From assembly GCA_030592985.1 (NCBI GenBank), contig JAUVIB010000121.1, forward strand, positions 1 through 8,223: a DNA stretch of 8,223 nt. The letters run 5' to 3'. This document shows, piece by piece, positions 5,000 through 8,223 of the stretch. This DNA comes from Calditrichaceae bacterium. Lineage in GTDB: Bacteria > Calditrichota > Calditrichia > Calditrichales > Calditrichaceae. Each line of letters starts with the position of its first letter. Positions within the stretch are counted from its first letter, which is position 1. The notes under the pieces are model-generated. The model ran no database searches. It was not told the DNA's origin and was given only the letters and a program-made list of their open reading frames with translations. The translations under genes were made by a program, and so were the position numbers.

Positions 5000-6955
5000 A
5001 TGAAAAAATGTAATGTATACCCAATCATAACCTCTTTACTAATAGTGTTTATAGTCGCTATTTCGTCTTTTGCCCAAACTATTATTGTCCCCTACGGAGC
5101 AACCTGGAAATATTTAGATGATGGTTCGGATCAGGGTACATCCTGGAGCGAAACCGGATTTAATGATGCCCTTTGGGCTGAAGGAATTGCTGAATTTGGC
5201 TATAATGAGGGTGATGAAGCTACCGTAGTTAGTTACGGTCCGAGTTCAAATGACAAGCATATAACGACTTATTTTCGTCATTATTTTGATCTTGAAAATC
5301 CATTGCAAACGAAAAATTTATTATTAAATTTGCTGAGGGATGACGGCGCTGTTGTTTATCTTAACGGCAGTGAAATTGTACGTTCAAATATTCCTCCCGG
5401 AGATGTTAATTATCAAACACTGGCCTCTTCGAGTGGTAGAGGTAGTCATCAATATCTTGTTTCTGCCGGAAATTTGGTAGCCGGAACGAATGTACTATCT
5501 GTTGAGACTCATCTAAAAGAAGAAGATGCCAAGGCTATGAGTTTCAACATGGAACTCGCCACGAGTGACTCTGTTCTGGGGATTACACGTAAAGCGCCCT
5601 ATTTGATTTATACCGGAGTCAACAGTGAAATGCAAATTCTTTGGCAATCAAACTACACTTATTCTTCAAATATTGAGTGGGGAACAGATACGGACTATTC
5701 TATGGGTAATGCACAAACCCGGGAATATGGTAATGATCATCAGCATCGCTATAAAATTACTGATTTAAAAACATCTACTAAATATTATTATCGGGTCATT
5801 GTGGAGACAGATACTTTCACCGGTAATTTTTATACAGGGCCGAAATCTGAGGCGACAAAAACCACTTTTCTTGCCTATGGCGATACACGTTCCAATCCGG
5901 CGGATCATGACAAGGTTGCTGAACGAATCATTGCTGCCTATCAAAAAGATGAAAATGCGCAGACCATAATAATAAACAGTGGAGATCTTGTAAGAAACGG
6001 TGATGATGAAGAAGATTGGGATAGACAGTTTTTTGATCCATCCTATAAGAATATACAAAAATTGTTCGGGACACTGCCATATCTTGCTGCGATGGGAAAT
6101 CACGAAAAAACAGGGCAGTTATTTGCTAAATACTATCCCCATCCATTTTATACAGATAGATATTACTGGTCATTTGATTATGGGCCGGCGCATATCGTAA
6201 TTATCGACCAATATACGCCCTATTCAAGCGGATCAGCCCAATATCAATGGCTTGAAAACGACCTTTCCGCGACGGGAAAACACTGGAAATTTATTATTAT
6301 GCACGAACCCGGTTGGTCTGCAAAAGAATGGCGAAATAATGAGGATGTTCAGAAATATATTCAACCTCTTTGCAAAAAATACGGAATACAAATGGTGATA
6401 GTCGGGCATAACCATTTTTATGCCCGCGCTTATGTTGACGGCGTTGTTCATATTACCAGCGGCGGGGGCGGAGCCGGGTTGTATGATCCTGATCCAACAT
6501 TTCCCAATCTGGTGATCGTCAATAAATCACACCATTTTTGCAAAATTGCTATCGATGGTGATTCTCTGCAATTTACAGCGATTAAACATGATGGGGAAAT
6601 TATTGATGAATTTAGTCTTGTTGTTTTGCCTGATACCGAACCTTTAGTATCAGAAGATATTCCACAAAAATATGAATTATTCCCGGCACATCCAAATCCG
6701 TTTAATTCCGATACGGCAATTTCGTTTTCTTTACCTAAGGGCTCAAAAGTAGAATTGACCATTTATGATATAAACGGTAAAAAAATTAGGAAATTGGTAA
6801 ATACAGGATTGAATGAGGGCAGATATAATTACTTGTGGAATGGTCAGGATGATTCGGGAAAACCTGTTTCTTCCGGAACATATATCTGTAAGATACAGAC
6901 AGAAAGTTATGGTGATAGTTATAGTGATAGTATAAAAGTTGTCTTATTGAAGTAA
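5000..6955 (+). CDS. Secreted purple-acid-phosphatase-like metallophosphoesterase with T9SS sorting domain
   Basis: The 651-residue protein has, in order: a signal peptide (1-26, ending SSFAQ); a beta-sandwich domain (about 30-187, GATWKYLDDGSDQGTSW ... LLRDDGAVVYLNGSE) often joined to such enzymes; a fibronectin-III-like PAP N-terminal domain (about 198-280); the calcineurin-like catalytic domain (about 288-530); and a FlgD-like/T9SS sorting domain (about 553-651, HPNPFNS, SSGTYICKI). Metal-binding motifs are GDTR (D295), GDLV (D329), GNHE (N367, H368), MHEP (H435) and GHNHFYAR (H470, H472), so a dinuclear metal site is expected and phosphate-ester hydrolysis outside the cell is likely. The Tyr of the PAP GDxxY motif, which gives purple enzymes their colour, is replaced (GDLVR). 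The substrate is unknown. The ribosome binding site is weak (AAAAAGG). A terminator just upstream implies its own promoter within about 45 bp, which I could not identify with confidence. Confidence 0.9.
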   Translation: MKKCNVYPIITSLLIVFIVAISSFAQTIIVPYGATWKYLDDGSDQGTSWSETGFNDALWAEGIAEFGYNEGDEATVVSYGPSSNDKHITTYFRHYFDLENPLQTKNLLLNLLRDDGAVVYLNGSEIVRSNIPPGDVNYQTLASSSGRGSHQYLVSAGNLVAGTNVLSVETHLKEEDAKAMSFNMELATSDSVLGITRKAPYLIYTGVNSEMQILWQSNYTYSSNIEWGTDTDYSMGNAQTREYGNDHQHRYKITDLKTSTKYYYRVIVETDTFTGNFYTGPKSEATKTTFLAYGDTRSNPADHDKVAERIIAAYQKDENAQTIIINSGDLVRNGDDEEDWDRQFFDPSYKNIQKLFGTLPYLAAMGNHEKTGQLFAKYYPHPFYTDRYYWSFDYGPAHIVIIDQYTPYSSGSAQYQWLENDLSATGKHWKFIIMHEPGWSAKEWRNNEDVQKYIQPLCKKYGIQMVIVGHNHFYARAYVDGVVHITSGGGGAGLYDPDPTFPNLVIVNKSHHFCKIAIDGDSLQFTAIKHDGEIIDEFSLVVLPDTEPLVSEDIPQKYELFPAHPNPFNSDTAISFSLPKGSKVELTIYDINGKKIRKLVNTGLNEGRYNYLWNGQDDSGKPVSSGTYICKIQTESYGDSYSDSIKVVLLK

Positions 6956-6998
6956 AAAAGTTGACTAGTTGCCTAATTAAATGATAGGGGTACCAATT

Positions 6999-7688
6999 AT
7001 GACCCGCTTGTGTTTTATAATTCTTTTAACAGTATCAATATTTAACTCAAATACCTTTGCTCAGGATACTTCTGTTGAGGGTAAATATGGACTTGGAATA
7101 TCAGCCGGATATTTTCTTCCTATTGGAAAACTATATGAAAGGTTCAATGGTGGGCCGAAAATAGCCTTAAAGGGAAGCTATCTGACGGATGATATTAATT
7201 ATGAAGCCGAATTTTATTACAGTAATTTTTCATCCGGCAAGATAGAAGATCTTAGTTTCAAATGGCCCTATGATAGTGAATACTATGCAAGCCCGGATGC
7301 GTCTTCTCAAATGGAATTTTTAGGAGTATTGGTAAATTTTAAATTCCCTACAGGGTTAGACTGGTCGGGCTTATCCCTGTACTATAGTGTGGGCGCCGGT
7401 TTTACGTATTACGAGTATCAAATAAAGGATATGGTTTATCCCGGCCAGCTAACAACCGCAATAAACATGGATTTCACCTATTCACCGGATGTGGAAAAAC
7501 ATACGGCATTACACGTTAATGTTGGCGCCGGTTTACAATACTTTGTAACACCTGCAATATATCTTGGGCTCAATTGCAGGTATAATGTAATCGCATCCAG
7601 CTTACGCCCGATGGAAGCCTGGCTATTGGAAAAAGTTTCGCCTCTTCAATTGTTAGACATCAATTTTGAGTTTCTTTATTATTTTTAA
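6999..7688 (+). CDS. Outer-membrane beta-barrel protein
   Basis: From the ATG at 6999 the product has 229 residues. It has a signal peptide (MTRLCFIILLTVSIFNSNTFAQ without the six extra residues of the earlier ATG), then alternating amphipathic strands rich in Tyr, Phe and Gly (GKYGLGISAGYFLPIG, YSVGAGFTYYEYQI, HVNVGAGLQYFV, AIYLGLNCRYNV) and a C-terminal Phe (FEFLYYF), the usual signal for barrel insertion. The size fits an 8- to 10-strand barrel of the general porin-like/OmpA-like group. The start at 6999 is preferred because AGGGG lies 8 bp upstream (6986-6990), while ATG 6981 (235 residues) has no ribosome binding site. It follows the phosphoesterase by 43 bp with no terminator and precedes the TonB receptor by 27 bp, so co-transcription is likely. 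No specific function can be read from the sequence. Confidence 0.8.
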   Translation: MTRLCFIILLTVSIFNSNTFAQDTSVEGKYGLGISAGYFLPIGKLYERFNGGPKIALKGSYLTDDINYEAEFYYSNFSSGKIEDLSFKWPYDSEYYASPDASSQMEFLGVLVNFKFPTGLDWSGLSLYYSVGAGFTYYEYQIKDMVYPGQLTTAINMDFTYSPDVEKHTALHVNVGAGLQYFVTPAIYLGLNCRYNVIASSLRPMEAWLLEKVSPLQLLDINFEFLYYF

Positions 7689-7715
7689 AAATAAAACTGT
7701 TTAACGGAGAAACAC

Positions 7716-8223
7716 ATGTTTAAAATAAATCTTTTCAAAATTATTAAGTTGAAAAATCTTCCAGAATTTCTGATTCTTTTCGTTTTTTTACTGACGGCAC
7801 AATTTGCATTGGGAGCTACAACCGGGAAATTAGCAGGTATCGTAACGGATAAAAACGGAGATATTGTGGCGGGTGTAAATATCATCCTGGAAGGCGCTTT
7901 TCTTGGCGCCGCAACAGATATCAACGGTCATTACTTTATCCTTAAAATACCGCCGGGTTCTTATTCGGTGAGCGCTTCAATGATTAGTTATAAAAAATTG
8001 ATCAAAACAGGCGTCATCATACAGGGTGGGAGAACAACAAGGCTTGATTTTGTGGTGGAGGAATCAATTATTGAAGGGGAAGAAATTGTTGTAACCGCAA
8101 AACGCCCGGTTGTGGAAGTGGATAGAACATCTACAGAATTTATCATTAATGCTCAGGAAATTGCACAAGCGTCTATTATTAGAAGTGTTGATGATTATCT
8201 GAAGGTTATGCCGGGTGTGACTG
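7716..8223 (+). CDS. TonB-dependent outer-membrane receptor, N-terminal part (runs off window)
   Basis: The frame opens at ATG 7716, preceded by GGAGA at 7706-7710, and stays open to the window end (169 residues). Residues 1-34 are a signal peptide with a Lys-rich start and the core LILFVFLLTAQFALGA. Residues about 37-115 form a carboxypeptidase-regulatory-like domain: GKLAGIVTDKNGDIVAGVNI, ATDINGHYFILKIPPGSYSV and RTTRLDFVVEES. A TonB-box-like stretch (GEEIVVTAKRP, 121-131) follows, and then the beginning of the plug domain (EIAQASIIRSVDDYLKVMPGV). This order is typical of SusC/RagA-like and related receptors in FCB bacteria, which import large ligands such as glycans, peptides or metal chelates using TonB energy. 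The ligand cannot be told from this part. It sits 27 bp behind the barrel gene and is probably in the same transcript. Confidence 0.9.
   Translation, partial: MFKINLFKIIKLKNLPEFLILFVFLLTAQFALGATTGKLAGIVTDKNGDIVAGVNIILEGAFLGAATDINGHYFILKIPPGSYSVSASMISYKKLIKTGVIIQGGRTTRLDFVVEESIIEGEEIVVTAKRPVVEVDRTSTEFIINAQEIAQASIIRSVDDYLKVMPGVT

Noticed and set aside
5765..6762. Minus-strand and second-frame plus-strand open frames inside the phosphoesterase gene
   Set aside because: They overlap the conserved catalytic motifs read on the plus strand and show no recognisable protein features.
6901..6945. Short 12-bp imperfect tandem repeat (GTTATGGTGATA / GTTATAGTGATA) near the end of the phosphoesterase gene
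   Set aside because: Only two units within coding sequence, encoding SYGDSYSDS; likely a minor local duplication without further meaning.
7685..7924. Minus-strand 79-residue open frame over the receptor start
   Set aside because: It lies opposite the signal peptide and regulatory-like domain of the receptor, which is clearly the coding strand.

Overview
The window looks like part of an AT-rich chromosome from the FCB superphylum outside classical Bacteroidetes (Calditrichota, Ignavibacteria, Marinimicrobia or KSB1-like lineages). The basis is three proteins ending in type IX secretion (T9SS) sorting domains with the NYPNPFN-type motif, a TonB-dependent receptor with an N-terminal carboxypeptidase-regulatory-like domain, and a membrane-anchored winged-helix regulator of a kind also common in Acidobacteria. 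The phylum is an inference; no rRNA or marker gene is present.

Layout. Positions 2-547 hold the 3' end of a T9SS-secreted protein. Facing it on the minus strand (663-1907) is a regulator with a cytoplasmic winged helix, one membrane helix and a periplasmic domain. A divergent control region (about 1908-2206) contains a good minus-strand promoter, a 10-bp-periodic direct repeat and a PurR/LacI-type operator sitting inside a plus-strand promoter. Next is a 61-residue LacI-family gene (2207-2392) that keeps only the DNA-binding domain and hinge. A 155-bp leader follows, then a secreted protein with two tandem beta-helix copies (2548-4902), closed by a strong terminator with a UACG loop. Then come a secreted PAP-like metallophosphoesterase (5000-6955), a small outer-membrane beta-barrel (6999-7688) and the start of a TonB-dependent receptor (7716 to the window end). 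The last three are closely spaced and may be co-transcribed.

How they may work together. All products except the two regulators carry export signals or T9SS sorting domains, so this is a cell-surface locus: secreted beta-helix and phosphoesterase proteins, a barrel and an active-transport receptor. A nutrient-acquisition role (polymer or phosphate-ester) is plausible but not shown. The most unusual parts are the two atypical regulators back to back with their putative sites between them, and the recent in-frame duplication inside the beta-helix gene, whose second copy still carries a relic of the signal-peptide cleavage region. I found no CRISPR array, RNA gene, insertion sequence or phage feature.
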